A stretch of 55,699 nt of DNA from an uncultured Bacteroidales bacterium (GTDB lineage: Bacteria > Bacteroidota > Bacteroidia > Bacteroidales > Bacteroidaceae). The stretch covers positions 41,935 to 97,633 of the forward strand of contig CACXXT010000015.1 of assembly GCA_902771725.1 (NCBI GenBank), written 5' to 3'. This document shows, piece after piece, positions 25,801-32,663 of this stretch. Below the pieces are notes generated by a model that saw only the letters and a program-made list of their open reading frames with translations, was not told the DNA's origin and made no database searches. The translations under genes were made by a program, and so were the position numbers. How positions within the stretch are numbered: position 1 is the stretch's first letter; every line of letters starts with the position of its first letter.

Positions 25801-26322
25801 AAGAAGGTGAAGTGCAACTTCCGCACTATGGGCAAGAAGTTCGGAAAGTTGATGAAGGATGTCAACGCCGCAGTCACTGCCCTAACTCAGGAACAGATTG
25901 CAGTCCTCGAGACAGGACATCTGCCCCTGACGCTTCCCTCTGGCGATCAGATTACCGTAGACCTCGAAGACGTGGAGATCTTCTCCGAGGACATCCCCGG
26001 ATGGACCGTAGCCAACGAAGGCTCCCTCACCGTGGCCCTCGACATCACCATCACCGATGAACTGCGTTCCGAAGGTGTGGCTCGCGAGCTCGTTAAGCGC
26101 ATTCAGAGCCTCCGCAAGGAAAGCGGCTTTGAGATTACCGACCGCATCCGCGTGCAGTTCACCCATACTCCTGAGACCGACGAGGCCGTAGCCAACTACG
26201 GGGCATATATCTCCAAACAGGTACAGGCCGACGAACTCATCCTCGTTGACACCCTCACCGGTGCCACAGAACTTGACCTCGATGGCATCAAGGTCAATAT
26301 CGCTATCAGCAAACAATGTTAA
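22849..26322 (+). CDS. ileS: Isoleucine--tRNA ligase
   Basis: 1157 residues, the long eukaryote-like type common in Bacteroidetes. The ATP-binding HIGH motif appears as GIHH (57-60) after PPSANGHP; the second motif is LKMSKRLGN near 700. The editing domain with TTPWTLPSNTALCVG lies near 242-256. The anticodon-binding region WILSELNSLI begins near 790. It charges tRNA-Ile with isoleucine. A short stretch near residue 884 (VLGGASAGA) starts with the same bases as a family B palindrome and may be a remnant. It begins a run of genes to LspA and the DUF4296 lipoprotein. Confidence 0.97.
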   Translation: MTNKFPEHDSLNLTEVNHEVLKLWEEEDLFHRSISEREGCPSFVFFEGPPSANGHPGIHHVLARSIKDTFCRFKTMKGFQVHRKAGWDTHGLPVELGVEKELGITKEDIGKTISIDDYNRKCRQNVMMFTQEWEDLSSRMGYWVDMEHPYITYDNKYIETLWWLLKQLYQKGLLYKGYTIQPYSPAAGTGLSSHELNQPGCYRDVKDTTVTAQFRVLSPAGNVFGSSVAESTLPVYILAWTTTPWTLPSNTALCVGPKIEYVAVKGQNPYTKEEAIYIIAKSRKDVYFPAPKEEGAPAPEVLGECLGTDLLGLHYEQLFPWVKPCALENGQVVEKSADAFRVILGDYVTTEDGTGIVHIAPTFGADDAKVAKDAGIPSLFVIDRAGDTRPMVDFTGKYFVREDMDPAFTELCVNDSYWHHAGDFVKNAYDPKYAGLDEKALSKTEDLNIVLCMEMKQEGTAFKIEKHVHNYPHCWRTDKPVLYYPLDSWFIRSTAAKERMMELNKTILWKPESTGTGRFGKWLENLNDWNLSRSRYWGTPLPIWRNRDTREEICIGSVEELYSEIEKAVRAGVMAYNPLKDKGFVPGDMSQENYDRIDLHRPYVDDIILVGASGQPLRRELDLIDVWFDSGAMPYAQIHYPFENKEVLDNRTVYPADFIAEGVDQTRGWFFTLHAIATMVFDSVAYKAVISNGLVLDKNGLKMSKRLGNAINPFDNIEKFGSDAVRWYMITNSQPWDNLKYDEAGVAEVQRSFFGKLFQTYSFLAMYANVDGWHYEENDVPMSDRPEMDRWILSELNSLIRDVESCYEDYEPTRAGRLIQAFVTDHVSNWFVRLSRARFWAGGMSIDKLSAYQTLYTCLETVSRLMAPIAPFYADRLYRDLHSVLGGASAGATTSVHLASFPVADISKIDKEQESRMELAQQITSMVHSLRKKEQIIVRQPLARIAIPALDAQQQLRIESVKQLILDEVNVKALEFVEGAGLLTKKVKCNFRTMGKKFGKLMKDVNAAVTALTQEQIAVLETGHLPLTLPSGDQITVDLEDVEIFSEDIPGWTVANEGSLTVALDITITDELRSEGVARELVKRIQSLRKESGFEITDRIRVQFTHTPETDEAVANYGAYISKQVQADELILVDTLTGATELDLDGIKVNIAISKQC

Positions 26323-26332
26323 TCGAAAACCA

Positions 26333-26373
26333 GCCGTGAGTCTCTCTTCCGCGATGGAAGCAGAGACCACGGC
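26333..26373. promoter_or_regulatory. Hairpin between ileS and the dksA-like gene
   Basis: GCCGT/ACGGC, GTCTCT/AGAGAC and TTCC/GGAA stack into one long imperfect stem closing a small loop. No T run follows, so it is a candidate processing or stability element rather than a terminator. Confidence 0.6.
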
Positions 26374-26389
26374 ATAACCTTTCCCACCT

Positions 26390-26776
26390 ATGGCAGAAAA
26401 AACACGCTACACCGACGAAGAACTCGAAGAGTTCCGTCAGCTCATTGAAGAGAAACTTAAGGTGGCTCAAGATGATTATGAGCACACCATGGATGCCGTA
26501 ATGAATCGTGACAGCAACGAGGCCGACGACACAGCACCCACCTACCATGCCCTTGAGGAAGGAAGCGAAGTGCAGTCCAAGGAACAGCTCATGGCAATGG
26601 CACAGCGTCAGCAGAAGTTCATCCAGGGGCTCAAGGCTGCGCTTGTGCGTATCGAGAACAAGACCTACGGCATCTGCCGCGAGACGGGTAAACTCATCCC
26701 GAAGGAGCGTCTCCGCGCAGTTCCACACGCCACCCTCAGCATCGAGGTGAAGAAAGACAAGCATCGTCCACACTAA
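26390..26776 (+). CDS. DksA/TraR family protein with degenerate zinc finger
   Basis: 128 residues. An N-terminal coiled coil (about 8-90) ends in YGICRETGKLIPKERLRAVP (93-112), the position of the DksA zinc finger. Only C96 remains of the four cysteines; the rest are replaced, as I recall for many Bacteroidetes homologues. DksA proteins bind RNA polymerase in its secondary channel; whether this one does is inferred. It is 10 bases upstream of lspA. Confidence 0.9.
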   Translation: MAEKTRYTDEELEEFRQLIEEKLKVAQDDYEHTMDAVMNRDSNEADDTAPTYHALEEGSEVQSKEQLMAMAQRQQKFIQGLKAALVRIENKTYGICRETGKLIPKERLRAVPHATLSIEVKKDKHRPH

Positions 26777-26786
26777 GTAATACTCA

Positions 26787-27419
26787 ATGACAGAGACCAG
26801 TAGAAAGAAAGCCCAGCGGTGGACTGTAGTCCTAATCTTCCTGGGCTTCCTGATTATCGACCAGGTCGTGAAGATATGGGTGAAAACCCACATGACGCTC
26901 CATGAGAGCATCGTTGTCACCGACTGGTTCCGTATCACCTTTATAGAGAATAATGGTATGGCATTCGGATGGGCCTTCATAACTAAGACCCTCCTGACCA
27001 TACTTCGTCTCATTGCCACTGTTGCTGTGGGATGGTACATCCTGCGTGCCATCCGCCGTGGCATCCATTGGGGATACCTCGTCTGCCTCGCCTTCATCAT
27101 GACGGGTGCTGCAGGAAACATCGTCGACTGTGTATTCTACGGCGAGATATTCTCGCCCTCAACGCCTTTCGATGTTTCTCACTTTGTACCCATCGGCGAG
27201 GGCTACAGTTCGTGGCTCAACGGACAAGTTGTCGATATGTTCTATTTCCCCCTCTGCCATTGGACATGGCCGGAATGGCTTCCCTTCGTTGGTGGTCGTC
27301 CCTACACTTTCTTCAGCTACATCTTCAACGTTGCCGACGCCTGCATCTCATGCGGTGTCATCGCCCTCCTTCTCTTCTTTCGCCAGACACTCAGCCGCGA
27401 ATTTCCGATGGAGAAATGA
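26787..27419 (+). CDS. lspA: Lipoprotein signal peptidase II
   Basis: 210 residues, a little longer than the usual 160-170 because of an insert near 122-172 that is typical of Bacteroidetes. Four membrane helices. The catalytic aspartates are D114 (GAAGNIVDCVFYG) and D184 (FNVADACISCG). It cuts prolipoproteins just before the lipid-modified cysteine; this window encodes at least seven predicted lipoproteins that need it. Its stop overlaps the start of the next gene (ATGA). Confidence 0.95.
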   Translation: MTETSRKKAQRWTVVLIFLGFLIIDQVVKIWVKTHMTLHESIVVTDWFRITFIENNGMAFGWAFITKTLLTILRLIATVAVGWYILRAIRRGIHWGYLVCLAFIMTGAAGNIVDCVFYGEIFSPSTPFDVSHFVPIGEGYSSWLNGQVVDMFYFPLCHWTWPEWLPFVGGRPYTFFSYIFNVADACISCGVIALLLFFRQTLSREFPMEK

Positions 27420-28477
27420 TACGGTGTCGCATCATAATCATTGTAGCTCTGCTGCTGACGCTCGTCGGCTGCAAGCCATCACTGCCTGACGGAGTGCTCT
27501 CCGAACGCAAGATGGAACGTGTGCTCTACGATTTCCATCTCGCGCAGGGCATGACAGACTATGCGCCCCGGCAGGAAGGTGTGGACTACGAGAGCATGCG
27601 CTACGAACTCCATCAGGCCGTGTTCCGCAAACATGGCATCACGCAGGAGGATTTCGACCGTTCCATGTCCTACTACCTCAGTGACATGGACAAGATGTAC
27701 GCCATCTACAAACGTCTCACGGAACGCCTCGAACGCGAAGCCGAAGCCCTCGGCGTGGCGGCTGGTCCGCGTGATATTTATGCCCAACTCACCGCTCAGG
27801 GCGATACGGCTAATGTTTGGGCAGATCGTCCCATCTTCGCCGTACGAAACCGTCGCCTCACCAACTTCCAGATGTGGAGCTTGGATTGTGACTCCACTTG
27901 GTTGCCGGGTGATGATGTCATGTGGCGCTTTTCGGTTCAGGACATCAAGCAAGGCTACAACTCCAGCAGCATCTATGCCGACATTGTTGTTGTCTATGAC
28001 AACGACTCTGTTCGAAGCCGTCTCACCAGCCTCAATATCAGCAACGGCACCCCCACCATCGGCCAACGTACCGAGCAGGAACTCCGCATCGACAATCCCA
28101 AGGACTGGACTCCGCGTTCCGTCTCCGGGCACCTTTATGCCGACATATCCTCCGATCCGCAGCAGGAGCGCATCTTCATCATCTATTTCCCATCCCTTAT
28201 CCGCTTCCACGATCCTCTCTACGCCCATTCCGCCTCCTCTGATTCCATCGCGGTTGACGCTTCTTCGGCGGACAGCCTCTCCTCTGACTCCACTTCTCTT
28301 GACTCCGTTTCCGGCTCCACTTCGGACACCACTTCCCGCCGCCTCTCTCCCGAGCAGTTCCGCGACATGCAGCCTGTGGACCGCACCATCGATGTCGTGA
28401 AGCAGAAGCCCTATCAGGCTCCCCGCAACTCAAACCGCAAGCGCTTCACCCAGCCAACCGCTCCCCGCCGCCGTTAA
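27416..28477 (+). CDS. DUF4296 domain lipoprotein
   Basis: 353 residues from ATG 27416, which overlaps the lspA stop by 4 bases; the frame is open further back but only inside lspA. The signal MIRCRIIIIVALLLTLVGC gives a lipobox LVGC with C19. DUF4296 covers about 25-115 (MERVLYDFHLAQGM; VFRKHGITQEDFDRSMSYY). A second, beta-rich region spans about 140-255. The end is Ser/Asp/Ala-rich (SSDSTSLDSVSG) then basic. The function of DUF4296 is unknown. Confidence 0.88.
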   Translation: MIRCRIIIIVALLLTLVGCKPSLPDGVLSERKMERVLYDFHLAQGMTDYAPRQEGVDYESMRYELHQAVFRKHGITQEDFDRSMSYYLSDMDKMYAIYKRLTERLEREAEALGVAAGPRDIYAQLTAQGDTANVWADRPIFAVRNRRLTNFQMWSLDCDSTWLPGDDVMWRFSVQDIKQGYNSSSIYADIVVVYDNDSVRSRLTSLNISNGTPTIGQRTEQELRIDNPKDWTPRSVSGHLYADISSDPQQERIFIIYFPSLIRFHDPLYAHSASSDSIAVDASSADSLSSDSTSLDSVSGSTSDTTSRRLSPEQFRDMQPVDRTIDVVKQKPYQAPRNSNRKRFTQPTAPRRR

Positions 28478-28493
28478 TACCATATTATATATA

Positions 28494-28685
28494 ATGTACG
28501 CGCGCGCATACCACCATCTCATCCTCCCCGATGGTACCATCCATTCCCTCGTCGTTGTCCGTTTTGATGACGATGGGAAAGTCCTCGATTTCCATCCCCT
28601 GCAGGGCGAAGAACCATTCGTGGAGTGGGAGGGAGGCACACTCGATTTGCGAAAAAACGCTTCCGACCCCACTTCTGCCTCCTGA
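28494..28685 (+). CDS. Small uncharacterised protein
   Basis: 63 residues beginning MYARAYHHLILPDGTIHSL. The pattern of alternating hydrophobic strands and the end EEPFVEWEGGTLDLRK resembles small Bacteroidales proteins I have seen ending in a WxGGxI/L motif, but I cannot name the family. It starts 16 bases after the DUF4296 gene and reads in the same direction, so it is probably in the same transcript. Confidence 0.6.
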   Translation: MYARAYHHLILPDGTIHSLVVVRFDDDGKVLDFHPLQGEEPFVEWEGGTLDLRKNASDPTSAS

Positions 28686-28793
28686 AAATATGATTTATGT
28701 CAAGAATGAAACCCGAATTGACCATATTTTTGCCTCGGATGATAAGAAATTGGCCTAAAACAAGCCTTTTTAGCAAAAAAAGTACCAAAATAC

Positions 28794-28825
28794 TTTGTTC
28801 GTATAGGAAAAACTCCTACTTTTGC
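28794..28825 (+). promoter_or_regulatory. Promoter of galE
   Basis: TTTG (28794-28797), 19 bases, TACTTTTGC (28817-28825), 35 bases before galE. Confidence 0.78.
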
Positions 28826-28860
28826 GCTCGCTAATTAAGAAACAACACTAAAATACAAGT

Positions 28861-29895
28861 ATGAAAGAGACTATCCTCGTGACTGGTGGAACAGGTTTCA
28901 TCGGCTCCCACACCACCGTCGAGTTGCAGAACGCAGGTTACGACGTTGTTATCGTTGACAACCTCTCCAACTCCCGTGCTGATGTCATCGATGGCATCGA
29001 GAAAATAACCGGCATTCGTCCTGCTTTCGAACAGGTGGACCTCCGTGACTTCGATGCTACGGAAGCCGTATTCAAGAAATACCCCAAGATTAGCGGTATC
29101 ATCCACTTTGCTGCCTCCAAGGCCGTGGGAGAGAGTGTGCAGAAGCCACTTCTCTACTATCGCAACAACATCGTCTCTCTCATCAACCTCCTGGAGCTGA
29201 TGCCCAAGTACGATGTCAAGGGTATCATCTTCTCCTCCTCCTGCACCGTCTATGGTCAGCCCGACCAGCTCCCCGCCACAGAGGAAACGCCCATCAAGAA
29301 GGCCGAGTCGCCCTATGGCAACACCAAGCAAATCAACGAGGAAATCATCCAGGACACCGTGGCCAGCGGATCTCCCATCAAGGCAATCCTCCTGCGCTAC
29401 TTCAACCCCATCGGCTCGCATCCTACCGCCATCATCGGAGAGATGCCCAATGGCGTTCCCCAGAACCTCATCCCGTACCTCACCCAGACCGCTATCGGCA
29501 TCCGCGAGAAACTCAGTGTCTTCGGTGATGACTACGATACACCCGACGGATCCTGCATCCGCGACTACATCTACGTCGTCGATCTCGCCAAGGCTCATGT
29601 CTGCGCCATGACCCGCATCATGGAGGACAAGATCGAGGAACCCGTAGAAGTTTACAACATCGGTACCGGCAAGGGCACCTCTGTCCTCGAGCTCATCCAC
29701 GGCTTCGAAAAAGCTACGGGCGTGAAGCTTAACTATCAGATCGTTGGCCGCCGTGCTGGTGATATCGAGAAGGTGTGGGGTAATGTCGACAAGGCCAACC
29801 GCGTGCTTGGATGGAAGGCTGAAACCCCACTCGAAGATGTCCTCGCAAGCGCCTGGAAATGGCAGTGCGCATTGCGTGAACGTGGCATCATGTAA
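28861..29895 (+). CDS. galE: UDP-glucose 4-epimerase
   Basis: 344 residues, the standard length. The NAD-binding motif GGTGFIGSHT is at 9-18, catalytic S125-S127 in FSSSCTVYG, and the Y152/K156 pair in SPYGNTK. It interconverts UDP-glucose and UDP-galactose for glycan and capsule synthesis. It has its own promoter and is followed by a 392-base gap before the UDP-glucose dehydrogenase gene, which makes a related product from the same UDP-glucose pool. Confidence 0.96.
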   Translation: MKETILVTGGTGFIGSHTTVELQNAGYDVVIVDNLSNSRADVIDGIEKITGIRPAFEQVDLRDFDATEAVFKKYPKISGIIHFAASKAVGESVQKPLLYYRNNIVSLINLLELMPKYDVKGIIFSSSCTVYGQPDQLPATEETPIKKAESPYGNTKQINEEIIQDTVASGSPIKAILLRYFNPIGSHPTAIIGEMPNGVPQNLIPYLTQTAIGIREKLSVFGDDYDTPDGSCIRDYIYVVDLAKAHVCAMTRIMEDKIEEPVEVYNIGTGKGTSVLELIHGFEKATGVKLNYQIVGRRAGDIEKVWGNVDKANRVLGWKAETPLEDVLASAWKWQCALRERGIM

Positions 29896-30114
29896 ATGAT
29901 ATTCAGAAGTATTACATATACTACCAAAAGGCTAACTGATTCAATCTCTGATTTTTGTGGTTCTTCCCATTATGCACCCAGAATCACTTGAAGAGGTCAC
30001 TGACAATGCATAGTGCGTGAGCATTGGTGTCGTCAAACGCTCTTCCATGATTATTCATCATAAAAGTCCTTCATGGGTCGCATATTGTCGTGTTTTATTT
30101 TGTGTTTGTGTTGT
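29896..30114. other. Non-coding gap after galE
   Basis: No open frame worth reporting. The stretch runs into a strong terminator at 30115 that lies 220 bases past galE, so it may be the 3' UTR of galE or an independent small RNA. A short repeat AATGC/GCATT flanks 30006-30026. Confidence 0.5.
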
Positions 30115-30153
30115 GGCTGTTCTCCGACGTGAGTTGGGGAGCAGTCTTTTTTT
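30115..30153 (+). terminator. Rho-independent terminator before the UDP-glucose dehydrogenase gene
   Basis: GGCTGTTCTCC (30115-30125) pairs along its length with GGGGAGCAGTC (30136-30146) with three G-T wobbles, followed by seven T residues. Confidence 0.85.
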
Positions 30154-30238
30154 CGTCGTTTGACAACAAATACTTACCAATTCCCGAGATTTAATATAAC
30201 TTAACTACCCGGAACGGATTATTTGAACAAAAAACACG

Positions 30239-30247
30239 TATCTTTGC
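30239..30247 (+). promoter_or_regulatory. -7 box for the UDP-glucose dehydrogenase gene
   Basis: TATCTTTGC, 40 bases before the start. The nearest TTTG (30222-30225) is only 13 bases upstream, so no standard -33 box is seen. Confidence 0.55.
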
Positions 30248-30287
30248 AACGCAAAAACATCATTCTCTACCTCTCAATCACCCCAAT

Positions 30288-31619
30288 ATGAAAATAGCAG
30301 TTGCCGGAACTGGATACGTCGGACTCAGCATTGCCACCCTTCTGGCACAGCACCACCAGGTAGTGGCCGTAGACGTCATACCCGAAAAAGTCGAGAAGAT
30401 AAATCGGAGAATCAGTCCCATTCAGGACGAATACATCGAGAAATATCTCGCAGAGAAGGAACTCGACCTCACCGCCACCCTCGACGGCGAGTCAGCTTAC
30501 CGCGACGCAGATTTCGTCGTCATCGCAGCTCCAACCAACTACGACCCCGTCAAGAACTTCTTCGACACCACCCACGTGGAGGAAGTCATTGAACTCGTCC
30601 TGAAAGTCAATCCCGCCGCCGTGATGGTCATCAAATCCACCGTTCCAGTAGGCTACACCCGTTCCCTCCTCACTAAGTACGCTTCATCTGCCCTCGCACC
30701 CCGCTTCCTCTTCAGTCCTGAATTCCTGCGCGAGAGCAAGGCCCTCTACGACAACCTCTATCCCTCCCGCGTCATCGTCGGCTTCGACGAGCCCTCCCTC
30801 GAGTCCGCTGCACACCTCTTCGCATCCCTTCTCATCGAAGGTGCCATAGGTCCCCAATCCGCAGCTCCCAACTCCACGCAGCCCCAATCTCTTCCCCCCA
30901 CGGAGAGAGCCGGAGAGGGTTCTGTCCCCTGCCTCTTCATGGGGACCACCGAGGCTGAGGCCGTGAAGCTCTTTGCCAACACCTACCTCGCCCTGCGTGT
31001 CTCCTACTTCAACGAACTCGACACCTACGCCGAACTCAAGGGCCTCGATACCCGCGCCATCATCGAGGGCGTTGGTCTCGACCCTCGCATTGGCACCCAC
31101 TATAACAACCCCAGCTTCGGTTATGGCGGCTACTGCCTGCCCAAGGACACCAAGCAGCTCCTGGCAAACTTCAACGACGTACCCGAGAACCTCATCAAGG
31201 CCATCGTAGATTCCAACCGCACCCGCAAGGACTTCATTGCCGACCAGGTTCTCCGCATGGCTGGCTACTATTCTTATACAGAGAGAAATGAGTATGATCC
31301 TCAACTCTCAGCCCTCAACCCTCAACTCTCCGCTCCTCCCACCATCGGCGTCTTCCGCCTCACCATGAAGTCCAACTCCGACAACTTCCGTCAGTCGGCC
31401 ATTCAGGGTATCATGAAGCGCATCAAGGCCAAAGGTGCCACCGTCATCATCTACGAGCCCACACTCGAGGATGGCACCACCTTCTTCGGCAGTCTCATTG
31501 TCAACGACCTTGCCACCTTCAAGTCACGCTCCCGCGCTATCATCGCCAACCGCTACGAACCACTCCTCGACGACGTAGCCGATAAAGTCTATACCCGCGA
31601 CATCTTCCGTCGCGACTAA
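30288..31619 (+). CDS. UDP-glucose 6-dehydrogenase (nucleotide sugar dehydrogenase)
   Basis: 443 residues. The Rossmann motif GTGYVGLS lies at 7-14, the catalytic cysteine is C283 in [10 protein letters not shown], and the C-terminal domain includes [15 protein letters not shown]. It oxidises UDP-glucose to UDP-glucuronate with NAD+. It is about 45 residues longer than expected. Two inserts explain this: residues about 188-214 and 332-351 (containing [14 protein letters not shown]). Both look like translated intergenic repeats, with conserved enzyme sequence resuming immediately after each. Confidence 0.94.
   Translation: MKIAVAGTGYVGLSIATLLAQHHQVVAVDVIPEKVEKINRRISPIQDEYIEKYLAEKELDLTATLDGESAYRDADFVVIAAPTNYDPVKNFFDTTHVEEVIELVLKVNPAAVMVIKSTVPVGYTRSLLTKYASSALAPRFLFSPEFLRESKALYDNLYPSRVIVGFDEPSLESAAHLFASLLIEGAIGPQSAAPNSTQPQSLPPTERAGEGSVPCLFMGTTEAEAVKLFANTYLALRVSYFNELDTYAELKGLDTRAIIEGVGLDPRIGTHYNNPSFGYGGYCLPKDTKQLLANFNDVPENLIKAIVDSNRTRKDFIADQVLRMAGYYSYTERNEYDPQLSALNPQLSAPPTIGVFRLTMKSNSDNFRQSAIQGIMKRIKAKGATVIIYEPTLEDGTTFFGSLIVNDLATFKSRSRAIIANRYEPLLDDVADKVYTRDIFRRD
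30848..30930. repeat. Low-complexity insert 1 in the UDP-glucose dehydrogenase gene
   Basis: A C-rich, repeat-like stretch in frame. Its second half (about 30889-30920) contains CTCT/AGAG pairing and, reverse-complemented, shares the word ACCCTCTCC with the reverse complement of the family C element at 15122. Confidence 0.5.
31282..31341. repeat. Low-complexity insert 2 in the UDP-glucose dehydrogenase gene
   Basis: The word CCTCAACTCTC occurs at 31299-31309 and again at 31320-31330, giving the protein repeat PQLSA. It lies at a domain boundary, in frame. Confidence 0.7.
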
Positions 31620-31733
31620 TAGCCTTGACTTGCTTTAACTTAATTTACTATCGTATTTATTTTCCTAAAGAAATGAATCACTCAATCACTCGCTGTTGAT
31701 TATCAAGCGATTATTAGTGATTGATTGTCAGAA

Positions 31734-31757
31734 AATGCATCACGAAAGTGATTCATT
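31734..31757. repeat. GAAA-loop hairpin inside the element
   Basis: AATGCATCAC, loop GAAA, GTGATTCATT: ten paired positions with one mismatch. The arms repeat the AATGAATCAC tip of the element. Confidence 0.75.
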
Positions 31758-31788
31758 CTATACATTTATGGCCGTTCTCTCAAAATAT

Positions 31789-31860
31789 GTACAGGAGAAT
31801 TCATCTGTCTGCGTACAGGAGAAATCATCGGTCTACGTACAGGCGAATACATTTGTCAAC
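31789..31860. repeat. Three tandem 24-bp repeats
   Basis: Units start GTACAGGAGAATTC, GTACAGGAGAAATC and GTACAGGCGAATAC. The period is exactly 24 bases, so a frame through it reads VQENSSVC, VQEKSSVY, VQANTFVN. A 64-codon frame from TTG 31696 covers it but has weak support as a gene. Confidence 0.85.
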
Positions 31861-31900
31861 CCGTTGATCTCTGTGGCTCACTCTCCATGATGACTTAGTC

Positions 31901-31978
31901 AATTCGGTTTTCTCACAGGTGGCAAAACCGGATATGTGCAGATCTTATCTGTTTTGCCACTAATGGCAAAACCGAATT
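31901..31978. repeat. Nested hairpin with repeated GGCAAAACCG
   Basis: Outer stem AATTCGGTTTT (31901-31911) with AAAACCGAATT (31968-31978), 11 bp perfect. Inside, TGGCAAAAC (31920-31928) pairs with GTTTTGCCA (31951-31959). TGGCAAAACCG occurs twice as a direct repeat, allowing an alternative fold. Confidence 0.75.
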
Positions 31979-32051
31979 CGTACTGAAGTGTAGATGGCAA
32001 CACCTATATAATATCGGCGAGCTTGAGCAAAGGCGCACAGCATGATAACGG

Positions 32052-32090
32052 TCATGTTTTGTGTCTGCCCCTGTTTTCGACACAAAATGA
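32052..32090. repeat. Hairpin TCA-TTTTGTGTC / GACACAAAA-TGA
   Basis: TTTTGTGTC (32057-32065) pairs perfectly with GACACAAAA (32079-32087); a further TCA/TGA pairs outside a two-base bulge. Confidence 0.7.
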
Positions 32091-32172
32091 GTCACGAAAT
32101 TACTCCATAATCACCAAATCGTTCACTCGTAATCTATTGGTTATCAATACTGAGTGAACGAGTGATTCATTT

Positions 32173-32663
32173 TTTTAATGATGTTTTGCATTCTTCAGGA
32201 ATTTCAGTAGTAAGGAGTCGTGTCTGGGGGTTATAGTTTTGTGCTTATGGATGGTTGCGGAATGTCCTATTTTAGCGTTGTAGGTATGAAGTTTATGATT
32301 GAGAGTTTGGGATTGATGGTATAAAGTTTAGGATTGAAGGGTAAAGACGAGTTGATGTAGTAAAAAATACACTTATTTGTTGGAGGAGAAGGTAAAATGG
32401 GGTGGGAGAGAGGATTGGAATTATGTTATTGAACATGTATTGAAGACTTTTTAGTGTTTTTGTGCATTTGTTTATTAAATTAGCTATAATTTTGGCACAA
32501 ATTATGCAAGGCAAAACTGCTGCATACTAACTAACGAAAGGTCATTAAAAGGACTCTTTACGTGCGCTTAAGCGTCTGTAGTTCAGCAAATTCGGCTCAG
32601 CGGAGCCGGGTGGTGTCTCACAATCCAAAAGGAAATCAAGTAAAATTACATATTATTAACTAA
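32173..32663. other. Non-coding leader region of the FAS1/SusCD locus
   Basis: About 490 A/T-rich bases with no supported gene on either strand. Near the 3' end are the palindrome CGCTTAAGCG (32565-32574) and a perfect 6-bp tetraloop hairpin CGGCTC/GAGCCG (32593-32608), both likely in the 5' leader of the first FAS1 gene. Confidence 0.55.
32467..32495 (+). promoter_or_regulatory. Tentative promoter of the FAS1/SusCD locus
   Basis: TAATTTTGG at 32487-32495 with TTTG at 32467-32470. The 16-base spacing is shorter than the 19-20 bases seen elsewhere in the window, so this is uncertain. Confidence 0.3.

Larger units (their letters stand above)
31671..32172. mobile_element. MITE-like element with diverged terminal inverted hairpins
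   Basis: The first 50 bases (from 31671) match the reverse complement of the last 50 (to 32172) at 39 positions without gaps; both start AAATGAATCACTC. Each end folds on itself: left TCAATCACT/AGTGATTGA, right TCGTTCACT/AGTGAACGA. Their differences are compensatory. Between the ends lie a GAAA-loop hairpin, a 3 x 24-bp tandem repeat and a nested hairpin. No transposase is present. I infer a non-autonomous element or a structured RNA locus. Confidence 0.6.

Noticed and set aside
31789..31860. CRISPR-like tandem array
   Set aside because: The three units abut directly with no spacers and no cas genes are in the window.
31696..31890. 64-codon frame across the 24-bp repeats, TTG start
   Set aside because: The start lies inside the terminal hairpin and the sequence is better explained as part of the structured element; kept as a finding, not called as a gene.
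32293..32514. 73-codon frame on the minus strand in the FAS1 leader
   Set aside because: A/T-rich with Ile/Leu/Pro bias, no start-site context and no recognisable motif.
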